A stretch of 64,000 bases of DNA, from positions 124,001 to 188,000 of the forward strand of contig JBCAML010000009.1 of assembly GCA_038503075.1 (NCBI GenBank). The letters run 5' to 3'. The position numbers and the translations under genes were made by a program. The DNA is from Gyromitra esculenta. Taxonomy: Eukaryota; Ascomycota; Pezizomycetes; Pezizales; Discinaceae. Below the pieces are notes generated by a model, which did no database searches, had not been told where the DNA came from, and saw only the letters and a program-made list of their open reading frames with translations. Below are positions 23,590 to 34,551 of this stretch, piece after piece. Within the stretch, counting starts at the first letter, position 1, and each line of letters opens with the position of its first letter.

Positions 23590-24174
23590 GAGTAAAGCGT
23601 TGATGTCTACATGTAGCTTATGAAGATGCGGGGTCTATTTGTAACAGTTACTAAAACATGTAATATCTCTCGGACCCTGCACACTGCTAACTTACTGCAA
23701 CTTTAGCCATGGAGTTCGAGTGAGGTCAGCCATTCTCGCTGCCAATTAGCTCTTCGCGAGGATTGCTCCACTGCCCGATCGCCAGTAAGCGACGCTGGCA
23801 ATCTTGATTTGGCGAACTGCCAATGCTTGGCGTTAATAGCAATGCTTGGTATATGATTACATGCATATGCAGTTTTGTCGCATCATATTCGTATATTCTG
23901 GTGGGCGTTTTTCCCCCTAAGATGGCCATCGCTATAGATGCAGTCGCATCTATGCCGAGTCTTGGGAGGATATCGTATAGGATAGCAAGTTGTCCGAGAT
24001 AGCGAATTGATTTTGGTGAGCGGAAAATATTATCGTAGGAAGATTCATACGAGATAGCAGAGATCCGACATTGCGAGGTGCGGCCGTAGTCAAAATTACG
24101 ATATTATGTGCAAATTTATGTACGTATATACCAGTCCCTTTGCGCCGCATGATTAAACAAATTGTTCATTTTTT
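23590..24174. other. Intergenic, nothing recognised
   Basis: This stretch contains only short frames and lies 3' of the membrane-protein gene on the minus strand. Confidence 0.5.
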
Positions 24175-25008
24175 TTATACCCGTTCCCTTGCTTCCATCT
24201 CGTGCAGACACTCCCCGTGAACCTCCGCTGCTGACGCACCCAGCTCTGCTTTCGAGTCCGCTGATTCCATGGACATCGCGCTCAGGGCTCTCTTCTTCGC
24301 TCTTTGCTTTTTCCGCAGACAGTACACGACCGAAATAACAGCCAGCACAGCCAGAGCTCCCCCGACGAAACCAATGCCCGCTGCTGCCCCAGGTGCTGGG
24401 CCGCTTTTCTCTGCCGAAACCGTTACTGTCGCTGTGGCTGGGCTGCTTGGTTTTATGGTAGTCGAAGAGGCGGTGGGAGGAATGGAGGTTGTGGCGTTCA
24501 AATTCACCGCGCCTGGGCCCCATACTGGACCATCCCGCGCCGGGTTCGCAAAGTCTTTTGGGATACAGCTCCCGTCGGTGGCGCCAGATCCGGGACACAC
24601 TTCGAGTTCTCCGCTGCAACACCATGCTTTCCCAATTATTAGCCTGATTGAAAGAAAAAAACCCTGGCGAGAGGGAGGAATACAGCTACCGCTTGCCCCA
24701 GTACACGTTGTAGCTTTATCGCTACATGATGGCTGCGCGCCGCCACGACAGGTGCTGTGAATAGTTAGCGAAGATGGTAAGGAGATGGTGGGGAACGCGT
24801 ACGATGCATATGGTGTACAGCACCACCATAGTGTCTGGTTCGCAGGTGCACCACTGGGAAGTGCGCCTACACAGAGACCGCCAGAGACACCAACTATGCA
24901 TTGTCAACAAGACTCTAATAGGTAAAGTAAATGGCACTCACTGCAGCCGGGGAGATAACAGTCGGCCGTATTGCCAGGCGTCATATTTACGCGAGTGTAG
25001 TCCGACAT
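24175..25008 (-). CDS. Cysteine-rich single-pass membrane protein
   Basis: Exons on the minus strand: 25008-24942, 24893-24803 and 24754-24175. The phases join as A|TT and TC|C with good GT..AG signals. The ectodomain is rich in Cys (CYLPGCIG, WWCCTPYAS, STCRGG, a twice-occurring GSCIP motif). It is followed by a Thr/Ser/Pro stalk (TTSIPPTASSTTIKPSS). A single transmembrane helix (GIGFVGGALAVLAVISVVY) follows and then the stop-transfer LRKKQRAKKR. A cytoplasmic tail of about 40 residues ends the protein. This layout is common among fungal surface sensors and WSC-like proteins, but the Cys spacing is not one I can assign. The ATG at 25008 gives no signal peptide, so an upstream exon carrying one is likely (an acceptor-like CGCAAG directly precedes that ATG). 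Confidence 0.7.
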
Positions 25009-26272
25009 CTTGCGTGCAATGCCTTAACCGTGCTAAAGACAGAACCGGGAAAACGTATGCTATATGTCGAGCGCCCAGCGCTTGACGTAGCAATATATCC
25101 CACTGGAGGCGATTGAGGGGTGATAGATATCGCTTATGCTTCCTTCCTGCCCGAGGCTTAGTATTCGGTAGGACTGCGTTTCTGGGCGAAGCAGGTGCAG
25201 AGACACAGATCTGGCGGTCCTGTATTACCGCTACCAAACATCAGTCGGGAATGGGAGAGGGTAATGGGGAGTGTCCCTTCTTTTGTATCTCCCCCAGACT
25301 GTCTTACCTGAGCTCTAGACATTTATTGCGTGTGCAGTGGATAATATTAATGTCATCAAAGCGATACCACACCCTAACTGACACTAGCCCATCGTCTGGG
25401 TACCAGTTTCTCAAATTAGGCAATACCAAATTTGTTTAACCAGAGGGTTTTCGCTATGCACGGTGTATGGTGAATGCGGATGAATGTGATATAACATTCT
25501 GCCCTAATTATAGTTACTGATCAAGCATATGTACTGCAATTGGATCTTGATCCCCATGACCGTACACATGTTCCACCACAAGTGTAATTTATTACTCAGA
25601 CTGCGAGTCCAAATCCCGCCCTGCCGGGTTTAGATGTCTTGGTAGGTTTGGCACCACTGCCTTCAGGTGTTGAATCTTCTCGGCGCTGATTGAAAGACCA
25701 ATTACTGTAGCCATAGCTATATATAGATAGATCTAGCTATCTCCATCTCATCGGCACCTTCCGTCTGAAGTTACAACGTATCAACGAGGGTTCCATCTTA
25801 AGTATCTCAACTCCCGATGAAGCTAAATATCGTTTACGTCTCCGTTATAGATAAAGTTTAAAGTTAGACAAGGCTGAATCTCGTTTGAGAGTTGTGTTTA
25901 ATTGGCTCTCTCCAATCCTGCCAGCGTCTCTTGCTTCAGAGAAGTATCCAAAACTATTATCCCTTGCCACGTTACGCTGATCGTGGTGGCTTGTGGTATC
26001 CATGGTCGCACGACGATGGGAGACCTGGTAATCCCAAAGCTGCGGCGCTTATATATCCCTGCTATGCATGATAAAGTTGAGCTACCTTTGGTGCTGATCT
26101 TTCTTCCCATAAATATATATTAGCTCGCCTAGAGCCTTGATATTTCCTTGCGAGAGTCTGTAGTCGTTGTATATTTCCCTAGCGATCTTTAATCTCCGAC
26201 TAACTTATGGGAAGACTCTTTCAGGGATGAATAGTAGGTAGTGGTATGAAGTCTTCGGTTAGGGGTGGAGTG
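25009..26272. other. Intergenic; possible first exon of the membrane-protein gene
   Basis: No complete gene was recognised. The proximal few hundred bases should hold the missing signal-peptide exon and promoter of the minus-strand membrane-protein gene. A tRNA B-box-like word at about 25605 has no matching A box or acceptor stem. Confidence 0.45.
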
Positions 26273-26274
26273 TA

Positions 26275-26516
26275 CTACGGGGGTCGGGGAAAGTCTGATG
26301 ACAGGTGGCGGTGCAGCTCTTTTTCCGGGGGTTCAAACTCGCTTGAATTTCATAGCTCTACTAACTAACTTCACCCAGTGTTTAATACATAGAATTTACT
26401 ACCTCTTACCATTTTTATTCGGCCTTTCAGAGAGTTGTGAAGTGGGAAGAAGTTTAAAGACCAGCAGTTCTTACTTGCACCACCACCTGTCATCAGACTT
26501 TCCCCGACACCCGTAG
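26275..26516. mobile_element. TIR element (MITE), same family as 48856-49082
   Basis: A 242-bp element with about 44-bp terminal inverted repeats beginning CTACGGGGGTCGGGGAAAG, flanked by TA on both sides (26273-26274, 26517-26518). The interior shares GGTGCAGCTCT and GCTTGAATTTCATA with the element at 48.9 kb. No transposase frame is present. Confidence 0.82.
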
Positions 26517-26518
26517 TA

Positions 26519-27020
26519 CATATTAGGCTTATGAGTCTAAGCGGGCATAGCATTGCTCGGCTTGGTTCTCTTTTTGTACTCCTGTCTAACTCATTAATTG
26601 TTACTAGCACTAAAACTATGACGATACGTAAAGTTCCATACCCCAATAATTTCATCTCCTCCCTCATATTCTATCTTTTGCTCTGCTTAGTTACTCTCGA
26701 CGTATTTTTTAGAACATGCTAAATTTCTATGATAATATCCCACCAATTCACAATCCTCCTTGTTATACGTGTATATTACCATGGCAGTTCTTCTTGGTCT
26801 TATTGGCTTCCTAAAGTAACTTTATTAGCTGTCAGTGCTGGGATAGCTAAACCTGCTTAGAGAACTTTGGGGGCTTTGTTTTGATGAAATCGGCTGTTAA
26901 AACGTTCTCGGGATTACGGGGTGGACTATGAACAGTGCAAAAGACAGTTAATTCCTCCGCACGCCATCGTACCCTTCTCAAGCAAGATCTCACCAAGAAC
27001 CCAGGTTTGACAAGGATGAT
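26519..27020. other. Intergenic, nothing recognised
   Basis: This is AT-rich sequence up to the left target duplication of the LINE remnant. Confidence 0.5.
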
Positions 27021-27036
27021 ACAAAGATAGGTATCT
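27021..27036. repeat. Left copy of 16-bp target-site duplication
   Basis: ACAAAGATAGGTATCT occurs here and, without change, at 48095-48110. The left copy is followed at once by a T-rich run (A-rich tail of a minus-strand retrotransposon). This marks the outer edges of the transposon block. Confidence 0.85.
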
Positions 27037-27250
27037 TTTTTTGTTTTTTGTTAAATCATTGTTTCATTGTTTTATATATCTGGTACAAGAATGCCACATG
27101 CAACCAAAGTTATAGCGTGAACAAAACCCTCAAAATCCTCAACCCTCCAAAAAAAAAAAAAAAAAAATTTATAACTGAAAAATTTTTCCTTAAACAGAGA
27201 TTCCCTAAAAGGCAAACACATGCCATAAAACAAGTACTGATGTGAGAGAG

Positions 27251-27670
27251 TTAACCTTCCATTAAATCAAAAAAATTTAATAAAGATGAAAGAGATGATG
27301 TAGAATTTAAAGAAATAGATGATAAAATATCTGATGAGCCGGAAGATGAAAGATCTGAAAAAGCAATTTCATTCATTGGAGGAAAATTTGTTCTTGTTTT
27401 TGAAATAAATTCGGCAAGAGCAATTAAAGATGAAAGATTATTCCAAATTGGAGAGTTTGCATCTAGGGAATTTATAAAGGGAATAAATAAATCTCGTTCG
27501 GACGACAGCACAAAACAATATAAAATAGCATGAGAAAAATTTTGAAAGTTATCTCCACAAAGGGGACATGTTGTAGGGCCGTTATGTGACCAAGAGGTAT
27601 GAGCTTTGAGATAGCTTTTATGGGCTCTCATTTGATGTATGCGTCCAGCCATGAATTTTGAAAATTTCAT
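27251..27670 (-). pseudogene. LINE ORF2 C-terminal fragment
   Basis: An open frame of 139 codons ending in a Ser-rich tail. The segment TTCPLCGDNFQNFSHAILYC is the cysteine/histidine cluster at the end of Tad-type LINE polymerases. The frame has lost its 5' part to truncation and to the solo LTR inserted at 27702, so it is not a working gene. Confidence 0.75.
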
Positions 27671-27701
27671 GAATGGATGGGGGAGTGTTGAGGTATGGTA
27701 T

Positions 27702-28088
27702 TCTCGAGGAGCGAGATTCTCGTCAAGCTCTCAGGTATCACGAGATAAGCAGTGCTACTTGAACGAGAAACCGGCGACAGGAGAGTGTACGATGATTCTA
27801 CAGCTCTACGAATGGTTCAAGTTATGATGACTTGAAGACGGCGACGCGAAAGATTACGAGGTGTAATCTTTGGTTATATTCTAGGATATAGTGAGTGTCT
27901 GATAGAAGACGTTGCTTAAGAAAGAAGAAGAAGGAAAAGTACAAGATGAGGAAATCCCTTCGCTTATATACCACGTTCAACCCTTTCGGTGACAAAGACA
28001 TGACTCATTGTAACGAAAAACTCATAAAAACACAAAGAACAACAATGAAACCCGACAACCATATACCCATGCACTGCAATAAACCAAC
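27702..28088 (-). repeat. Solo LTR (L1), left part; continues at 46990-47013
   Basis: An LTR of the Ty3/Gypsy family in minus orientation, TCTCGAGG... ending ...CCATGAAA at 47013. It was split near its 5' end by insertion of E2, which duplicated CCAAC (28084-28088 and 46990-46994). It contains the TATA-like GCTTATATACC and GACGTTGCTTAAG words seen in the other LTRs. The flanking sequence is LINE on both sides (27701 and 47014), with an imperfect GTAT duplication, so this is a solo LTR. Confidence 0.8.
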
Positions 28089-28489
28089 TCTCACGGTTGG
28101 ATCATCGTTAAGCCTTCAGATATCACTGAAGGTGGCGATCTTCTTAATGAGGTATCAACGCGTTCAAAGAGTGCGGCGTTCTACAAGTTCTACGAAGTGC
28201 TTATCTCGAGGCGAGATATGTGCAGCAAGTAAACGACAGCGAGGATTACGAGATAGAGCGAGATAGTATTAGCGGGTACAGGAGAAGGTAAACGAGAACG
28301 TTCTTAAAGAAAGAAGAAGAGAAGACAAAGAATGATCGAAATCTGTCGACTTAAATACCCCGCTTTCTCAACCGAAAACCCAATAGCCGATGACACCCGA
28401 AAATACAATAGCGTTATAACACAATAACTTACAGCCGTATCCAACTTCGAACCGAAACTAACGCTTTATCCAATCCTTAATCAGTGAAA
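28089..28489 (-). repeat. E2 3' LTR
   Basis: A 401-bp LTR closely matching the E2 5' LTR at 46589-46989; both contain GATGACACCCGAAAATACAA. It is preceded on the plus strand by the CCAAC duplication at 28084-28088. Confidence 0.85.
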
Positions 28490-28847
28490 GTAGCGCGTCT
28501 TAGCGTGAGCTCCTGCGAACTTTAGAACTAGTCGTAGTCATCATGGCTAAAAACTCATCAAGAGCAGTATCACGAAGATCATCCGCGGGTTAGGTAGGAT
28601 GGGTGTAGCGATCCATTCGACAAGGTATTGTTGTCGTCCGCGATATGTTCGTTCTTTCGAGGATTTTTTCAATGAAATATTCCTCCTGTTCATTAACAAT
28701 GATCGGAGGTGGGGGAGGAATAACTTGTCCTGGAAGAGGGTCATGGGCGACCGGCAGAAGTGATACATGAAAGACAGGATGATACTTGACGGAGGATGGT
28801 AAATCAATCTCATACGCAAAGGGTGATACTATCTTTTTTTTACCGGG
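28490..28847 (-). pseudogene. E2 pol 3' end: chromodomain, frameshifted
   Basis: The minus strand reads [20 protein letters not shown] followed by EEYFIEKILER and, in another frame, RGRQQYLVEW, which is the integrase tail and chromodomain of a chromovirus. It joins the pol segment ending at 35033 across the solo LTR. An A-run at the junction has an extra base that shifts the frame. Confidence 0.75.
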
Positions 28848-28852
28848 TAGGG

Positions 28853-29195
28853 TCTCACGGTTGAGTCCTCGTTAAGCCCTTCAGTATCCCTGAAGGTGAG
28901 CAGTCTTCTTAATAAGGTATCAACGCGTTTAAAGAGTGCGGCGTTTCTACGGGTTCTACGATGGGTCTATCTCGGCGAGATAAGTGTAGCGAAGTGGACG
29001 GCGACAGCGAGAATTCTGAAGTAGAATCGAGATAGTTATTAAAATACAGGAGAAGGTAAACGAGAACGTTGCTTACGAAAGAAGAAGAAGAGAAACAAAG
29101 GCAACCAAAATCCTTCCTTAAATACCCCGCTGTAACACCAACAGAACCCGGCAACAACCGAAACACAAAGACATTATAACACTAACATAGCTGAA
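28853..29195 (-). repeat. Solo LTR inside E2 pol, left part; continues at 34968-35027
   Basis: This LTR (TCTCACGG...CCGTGAAA) sits in E2 pol with an exact 5-bp duplication (TAGGG at 28848-28852 and 35028-35032). It was then split by E1, which duplicated CTGAA (29191-29195, 34963-34967). The rejoined length is about 403 bp, the same as full LTRs, and E2 pol continues on both sides, so it is a solo LTR and not part of a larger element. Confidence 0.87.
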
Positions 29196-29596
29196 TCTCA
29201 AGGGGCGAGGTTTATCTTCAAGCTCTCGGTATCCCCGAGATAAGCAGTGCTACTTGAAGGGAAAACTAAGCGACGAGTATTTTACGAGGTTCCACAGGCT
29301 CTACGGAGTGTTCAAGATAGAGGACTTGAGGCGGCGACAGCGTGAGGTTATGAGGTATAACCGAAGTTTGTATTTGTGAAATACAAGAGTGTACGATAGA
29401 AGACGTTGCTTAAAGAAAGAAGAAGAAGAAGTACAACAAGAGGAAATCCTTCGCTTATATACCACTTTCCAACTCGTTCACGACAAAGACTTGACTCACT
29501 GCAACGGAAACCTAAAGAAACACAAGGAACGACAACGTAACACAATAACCATGTACCCTTGTACCCGGCGAACCAACGAAACAGTTATCCATGAAA
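29196..29596 (-). repeat. E1 3' LTR
   Basis: 401 bp. Compared with the 5' LTR it shows about ten single-base length differences, mostly in short homopolymers, and a similar number of substitutions. Confidence 0.9.
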
Positions 29597-32500
29597 GTAC
29601 CCTCCCTTATAGCCGTGAGCCTCCTGCGAACACTAACCAGTCCTTCCCTGCGCTTACTTGGATATCGTTGAAAAACATCTACCGCTTCAGTCTCCGTATG
29701 GTAATCGCTGGTTCCCACGTAGGAAGCGCATAGCCTGTCCATTCCACCAGGTATTGTAGTTTCCCGTGACGAATGCGAGAATCTGTGATACTTTCAACGA
29801 GATATTCTTCAGACGACAGGGGGTGGTGGTGGAATAATCTGACCCGGGAGTGGGTCGACAGGAGCAGCTTTGATTAATGAAACGTGAAATACCGGATGGT
29901 ATTTCATAGACGATGGCAGGTTCATCTCGTAGGCATATGCCGAGATTATTCCCACTCCACTTCCAGTCCAATTTCCTTGAATTCCTAGTCGTCCTCATGT
30001 TCTTCATGTATACGAAGACACGGTCGTTGACTTGAACGAAGTGGGCGGCGGCGCGCTGATTAGTACTGGTCTCGAAAATATCTGCTGTCCTCATTTGGAC
30101 TCGAAGGAAGTCTCTAAGTTCTTCCATCTTCGAAGCGAAGTCATTGGCATCGAGGGTCCGAGTGAGCGGTCATTGGAGACGACGGAGGTATCAAAGCGAG
30201 GATGGTAACCATAGTTGGCGAAGAAGGGTGTAGCTTTTCAGACTTGGCTGACTCTTGGTTATTGGCGGCGAACTCCGCAATAGGTAACCATTTTGTCCAG
30301 TCGTCTTGTTGGTAAGAAACATAGCACCGCAGATATTGTTCCATAACGGCATTAAGACCTTCGGTTTGACCATCTGTTTCAGTGGAAGGATGTTGACATC
30401 CGAGCGGAAATATTCAGGCGTTGGCAGAGATGTTTCCAAAACTTAGCGGTAAACTGTGTTCCTCTATCCGAAGTGATATGGGAAGGTAGTCCGTGTAGCT
30501 TCCAAACATTTTGGAGATAGAGTTCGGCTGTTTGCTCGGCGTTGACGGTCGTATTGCACGGGATAAGGTGCCGCATCTTCGAGAGTCGATCCACTACAAC
30601 CATAATAGCATCAAAGCCGTTGGATTCTGGGAGTCCGGTAACGAAGTCCATTGATAGCTCTTCCCAGGGGCGATTAGGGATGGGGAGTGGTTTTAGGTCG
30701 CCTTGGGTACCGAGGGAGCTTGGTTTTGCACGTCGGCAGGTATGACAGTTCCGCGTATAACGGCCATTATTTTCTCTCATCTTCGGCCAATAGAAATGCC
30801 TTGAAATGAGTTCGAAGGATTTTTCACGTCCTGGCCAGCTGAGGGGGCGTCATGATGTCGTTGTAGGATGAGGAGGCGAAGAGGTCATAATCAGTGATAT
30901 AGAGTTTTTGTCGGTAATAAAGCGCGATCACGACTTCAAAGCACAATCACCTAGGGTGATCTCTTTGGATTGTCGTTCACCATTTTTAAGCAGGAGGATT
31001 TTTTGTGGGAACGAGTCGCATTATATCCAAGGTTCATTAAAGTATCGATGGGAGGCATCCAATTCAGCGGGTTCATTTGATAAAGAACCCGAAACAAACT
31101 CAACTTGATCAACGTTCTTCTCTTTCAAGACTATTTATTGTGTCTTAGTCTTTCATCCCCTTCTTCAGTGAGATCTCCTGATCTCCGAGCCGTGCGTCCG
31201 GTTTTTCCTCCTTGTACTCCTGGCCTATGCGTAATGACGAAGTCAAAACGTGAAAGGTATTCAGCCCATCTGACTTGTCGTCGATTAAGTTGCTTGGTGG
31301 TCATGAAATATTCCAAGTTCTTATGGTCGGTAATAACTGAGATGGGTAATTCTGATCCTTCAAGCTCTGGTCTCCATTCCTCGAAGCAGCGTATAATAGC
31401 GAGAAGTTCCTTGTCATAGATCTCATAGTTGCATTCAGCTGGTGAGTGCTTCTTGGAGAAGAAGGCTACAGGGTGAAGTACGCCGTTATCGTCAAGTTGG
31501 GAGAGGACACCACCGGAAACGAAGTCAGAGGCATCGGATTCCACGAAGATTTTCTTTCGAGGGTCGAAGTGGGTAAGCACGGGGGCCTTAGTAAAGGCAT
31601 CCTTCAACGCTTCGAATGCGAGTTCCGCTTCGACTGTCCATTCGAAGACAACACCCTTTCTTGTAAAAGCAGTAAGGGGGGCGGCTAATCGGGAGAACCC
31701 TAGGATGAATCGTCGGTAAAAATTTGCGAAGCCAAGGAAGGCTTGTACATCTTTGACTGATTTTGGGCGGTTCCAGTCCCGGACGGCTTTGAGTTTATCA
31801 TTGTCCATCTTTATACCTTCAGGGGTTAGTATTAGGCCGAGGTATTTGATGGATTGTACGTGGAACTCGCACTTCTCAGGCTTGAGAAGGATGTTGTTGG
31901 CCTTAAGGGCGTCGAGTACCTGTCTGACATGTACTTTGTGCTCGGCAAGAGTATCGCTGTAGATGAGAATGTCGTCGAGGTAGGCCGTGCAAAAGAGATC
32001 TAGAAATTCTCGGAGGGAGTCGTTCACAAATCGCTGGAATGTACCGGGGGCGTTGGTAAGACCGAATGGCATTACCAAGTATTCGTATAGGCCATATCGT
32101 GTTCGAAAGGCTGTTTTCCATTCTTCTCCCTCAGCGATACGAATTTGGTGAAAGCCATCCCGGAGATCGAGTTTGGAGTACCACTGAGCTTTTGCGAGGC
32201 GATCCAAGGTTTCTTTGATCAGGGGGAAGTGTATCTGTCTTTCACCGCGCGTAGAGCGTTGAGCGCGATAATCGACACAAAGTCGGACGGAACCATCGGG
32301 CTTAGCGGCGAAGAGGACTGGAGAACCGGCGGAAGATGAACTGGCACGGATGAATCCTTTTTCTAAGTTGTCTTCGATATACTTCTTAAGGACTAGAAGT
32401 TCATCACGAGACATACCATAGAGGGGTCCAAACGGTGGTTCCTTGCCTTCTTGTAGGGTGATTTTGTGGTCATAGGGTCGGCGAGGGGGGAGTCCTTGAG

Positions 32501-33235
32501 CTTTAGCTTTATCGAACATGTCTAGATATTCGTGGTATTCGGCAGGTATTCGTTGCTTCCACTCTTCTTTGGTTGTCTTATTGTCAAGAACCTTATTAAT
32601 TTCATAGAGGGACATGGCGTAAACCTGGATACCTTTTTTTCTAGCAAGCATGCGGAAACTAGCGGCGCCAATAAAAGCAGCGTTAAGCTTGTTCGGTGGG
32701 GGGATGGCCTTGGCTGAGACGACGGATTGTTTAGGGGTGCAGTGAGTGGTGCAGAATTCAGAATTGAATTCAATGCTTTTGTTTGCAAACTGTAAATGAA
32801 CATCGTGGAGGTTCATCCAGGGAATGCCTAATACTAGGGGGTAATGGCCTAGTTTGGTGACGAAGAAAGGAGCTTTTTCGGTGTGTTGTTGGATAGAAAG
32901 CTCTAGGTGACAGAGGTTGGTAATATCTCCCGAGGCAATTGTTCGGCCGTCAATGACTTCCAATTGGCGAGGGGTTTTGAGGAGAGATAGGGGCAGGGAA
33001 TGGTGACGCACAAAGTTTTCATCAATGAAAGCGAACCCTGAGGCTCCAGTGTCAAGAAGTGCGTGTGTTTTTATGATTTTATTTTGGTGGGAAAGGTTAC
33101 AAGAAATTACAAAATGTTCCCCATCCAAAGTATCCTCCACACACACGTCCGACACCGAAAACCCAGAAATAGAGAACGCAGACAAAGGAGAAAAAGGAAC
33201 CAGAGCAGGGTCACTGGACGACTCTGGTTGAACTA
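29597..33235 (-). pseudogene. E1 pol (PR-RT-RH-IN-chromodomain), frameshifted
   Basis: The first part (33235-31131) is open for about 700 codons. It has the protease DTGASG, RT with the YLDD catalytic box ([12 protein letters not shown]), RT tail [11 protein letters not shown] and RNase H ([11 protein letters not shown]). A short out-of-frame patch lies after VDYR. After 31131 the frame shifts repeatedly. Integrase pieces are at 30780-30379 (DFVTGLPESNGFDAIMVVVD, TSDRGTQF) and 30127-29840. A good chromodomain (EEYLVESITDSR...LQYLVEWTGY) lies at about 29700-29820. Pol lies in the -1 frame relative to gag and is reached through the slippery site at 33236-33242. Confidence 0.88.
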
Positions 33236-33242
33236 GTTTAAA
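33198..33242 (-). promoter_or_regulatory. gag-pol -1 ribosomal frameshift signal of E1
   Basis: The slippery heptamer T-TTA-AAC (33242-33236) is followed at once by the gag stop TAG. After a 6-nt spacer comes a perfect 8-bp stem AACCAGAG/CTCTGGTT (33229-33222 with 33205-33198) around a 16-nt loop. Pol is open in exactly the -1 frame. Spacer and stem are identical in E4. Confidence 0.85.
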
Positions 33243-34480
33243 GACTCAACTGAGTCTGTTGCATCAAAGGCAGAAAAGCGAGGCGGCAAAGGCGGTGGAA
33301 AGACAGAAGGAGCAGGAGGAGCAGCGGCGGAGTTAGTAACGGCTCCTCTCATGGCGGGGCGTTTGGAGGCGGAGGGGCAATTGGAAAAGATATGCCCTTC
33401 TCCGGCGCAAAATAAACATCGGTTATTGGTCTGTCTCCATGCTTTCTCTTCGGACGATAGCTTTCTCCTCCCGTTAACCTGGACATAGCGCTGTTCAGGG
33501 GCAGGGCGAGAAGTAGAAGTACGGCCGAAAGAAAGATCCATGGGGACAAGTCCTCCGGGGGCGAAGGAAGAGGAGGCGGGAGTAAAGGCGGCAGGGGCGG
33601 CAGCAGGGGCGGCGAATTGTCCCATGGTATTGCGAGTGGCATTTTTCTTCTCCTCTCTTCTTGCCCGGATACGGTTATCTAGGCGGAGGAGGAAGGCGCA
33701 GAGGGAAGTGAAGGTGGTGGGGAAGTCAGCAACAGTTACTACCGCTTCTTTTAGCTCGTCCGACATGCCAAACTCCAGAGCATCATTTTTGGCAGACTCG
33801 TCGTAATTGAGGCGTCCCATGATGCGTTGGAAGTCGGCAAGGTAGGCGGAGAAATCTCGCTTCCCTTGTCGGAGTTGGTGTAGTTCGCGACGGGCGGTAC
33901 CGAGAGGGTCGGGATCGCCGAAGGCTGTTTCCAAGGCAGTGATTAGATCGGCGGCGGAGTTCCAGGTGGTAGTTCCGTCAGGAAGGACGGAGTGGCGAAC
34001 TTGTTCGAGGGCGGCTCCCTCGAGGCGGCTAATAGCATACAACACCATGTTGTTGCTGTTGGAAAAGCGGTCAGCGTTGACCGAGAGTTTCGACCTGAGC
34101 TGCAAAACGAATCCAGGGAGTTTATCGCGAGACCCGTTGAACTTATCTGGGTCGGGCATTTTATCCGATCGGCCTCCTTGAGTGTGAGCAGGAGGGGGTG
34201 GTGGCGACGGCGCAGGTGGGGGGGGAGCGGCGCTTTGGAGACGGGCGATTTCTGCTTCGGCTGCTTGCAACTGGGATTGGCAGGTATTGAACCTGGCTGT
34301 CATGTTGTTTCTCTCTTGGGTAGCTTCCTCAAGTTGCAAGTCTGCGTAGGTGAGGTTGTCTACTCGCTGTTGGTAGTGCGAGCGGATTTCCTCGTAAGCG
34401 GAGGCGAGGTCGGCATTGGCGGCGGCTTGGAAATTCTCAAAGGTAGGGAAGGTCCAAGGGGCAGGGGCTGGGTTGCTCAT
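33233..34480 (-). CDS. E1 gag polyprotein
   Basis: 415 codons from ATG (MSNPAPAPW) to TAG. It has a coiled N-terminal region, a Pro-rich linker and a capsid-like part (WNSAADLITALETAFGDPD, LHQLRQGKRDFSAYLADFQR). A CCHC zinc knuckle, CLFCAGEGHIFSNC, lies near the end. The frame is intact; an ORF extension upstream of this ATG runs into the untranslated leader. Gag forms the virus-like particle and packages the element RNA. Confidence 0.88.
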   Translation of the reverse strand: MSNPAPAPWTFPTFENFQAAANADLASAYEEIRSHYQQRVDNLTYADLQLEEATQERNNMTARFNTCQSQLQAAEAEIARLQSAAPPPPAPSPPPPPAHTQGGRSDKMPDPDKFNGSRDKLPGFVLQLRSKLSVNADRFSNSNNMVLYAISRLEGAALEQVRHSVLPDGTTTWNSAADLITALETAFGDPDPLGTARRELHQLRQGKRDFSAYLADFQRIMGRLNYDESAKNDALEFGMSDELKEAVVTVADFPTTFTSLCAFLLRLDNRIRARREEKKNATRNTMGQFAAPAAAPAAFTPASSSFAPGGLVPMDLSFGRTSTSRPAPEQRYVQVNGRRKLSSEEKAWRQTNNRCLFCAGEGHIFSNCPSASKRPAMRGAVTNSAAAPPAPSVFPPPLPPRFSAFDATDSVESLN

Positions 34481-34538
34481 GGCGGCGTTGGGGTTTATGT
34501 GGCAGCGTAAAAAAAAGCGGGGTAGAGGGTGTGGATGA

Positions 34539-34551
34539 GGAAGCAACGTAA
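34539..34551 (-). promoter_or_regulatory. E1 primer-binding site, self-priming type
   Basis: Directly after the 5' LTR the minus strand reads TTACGTTGCTTCC, with no match to the TGG start of a tRNA-primed site. ACGTTGCTT is the exact complement of AAGCAACGT inside the LTR (34772-34764), about 50 nt downstream of the TATA-like GGTATATAAG. This is the arrangement of Tf1-like self-primed elements. Confidence 0.7.

Noticed and set aside
25590..25640. tRNA gene suggested by a B-box-like AGTCCAAATCC
   Set aside because: I found no A box at the right distance and no pairing acceptor arms.
27149..27167. A19 tract as the poly(A) tail of the LINE
   Set aside because: The LINE lies on the minus strand, so its tail should read as T on the plus strand. 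The T-rich run at 27037-27060 next to the target duplication fits; the A tract lies inside the element's 3' region in the wrong sense.
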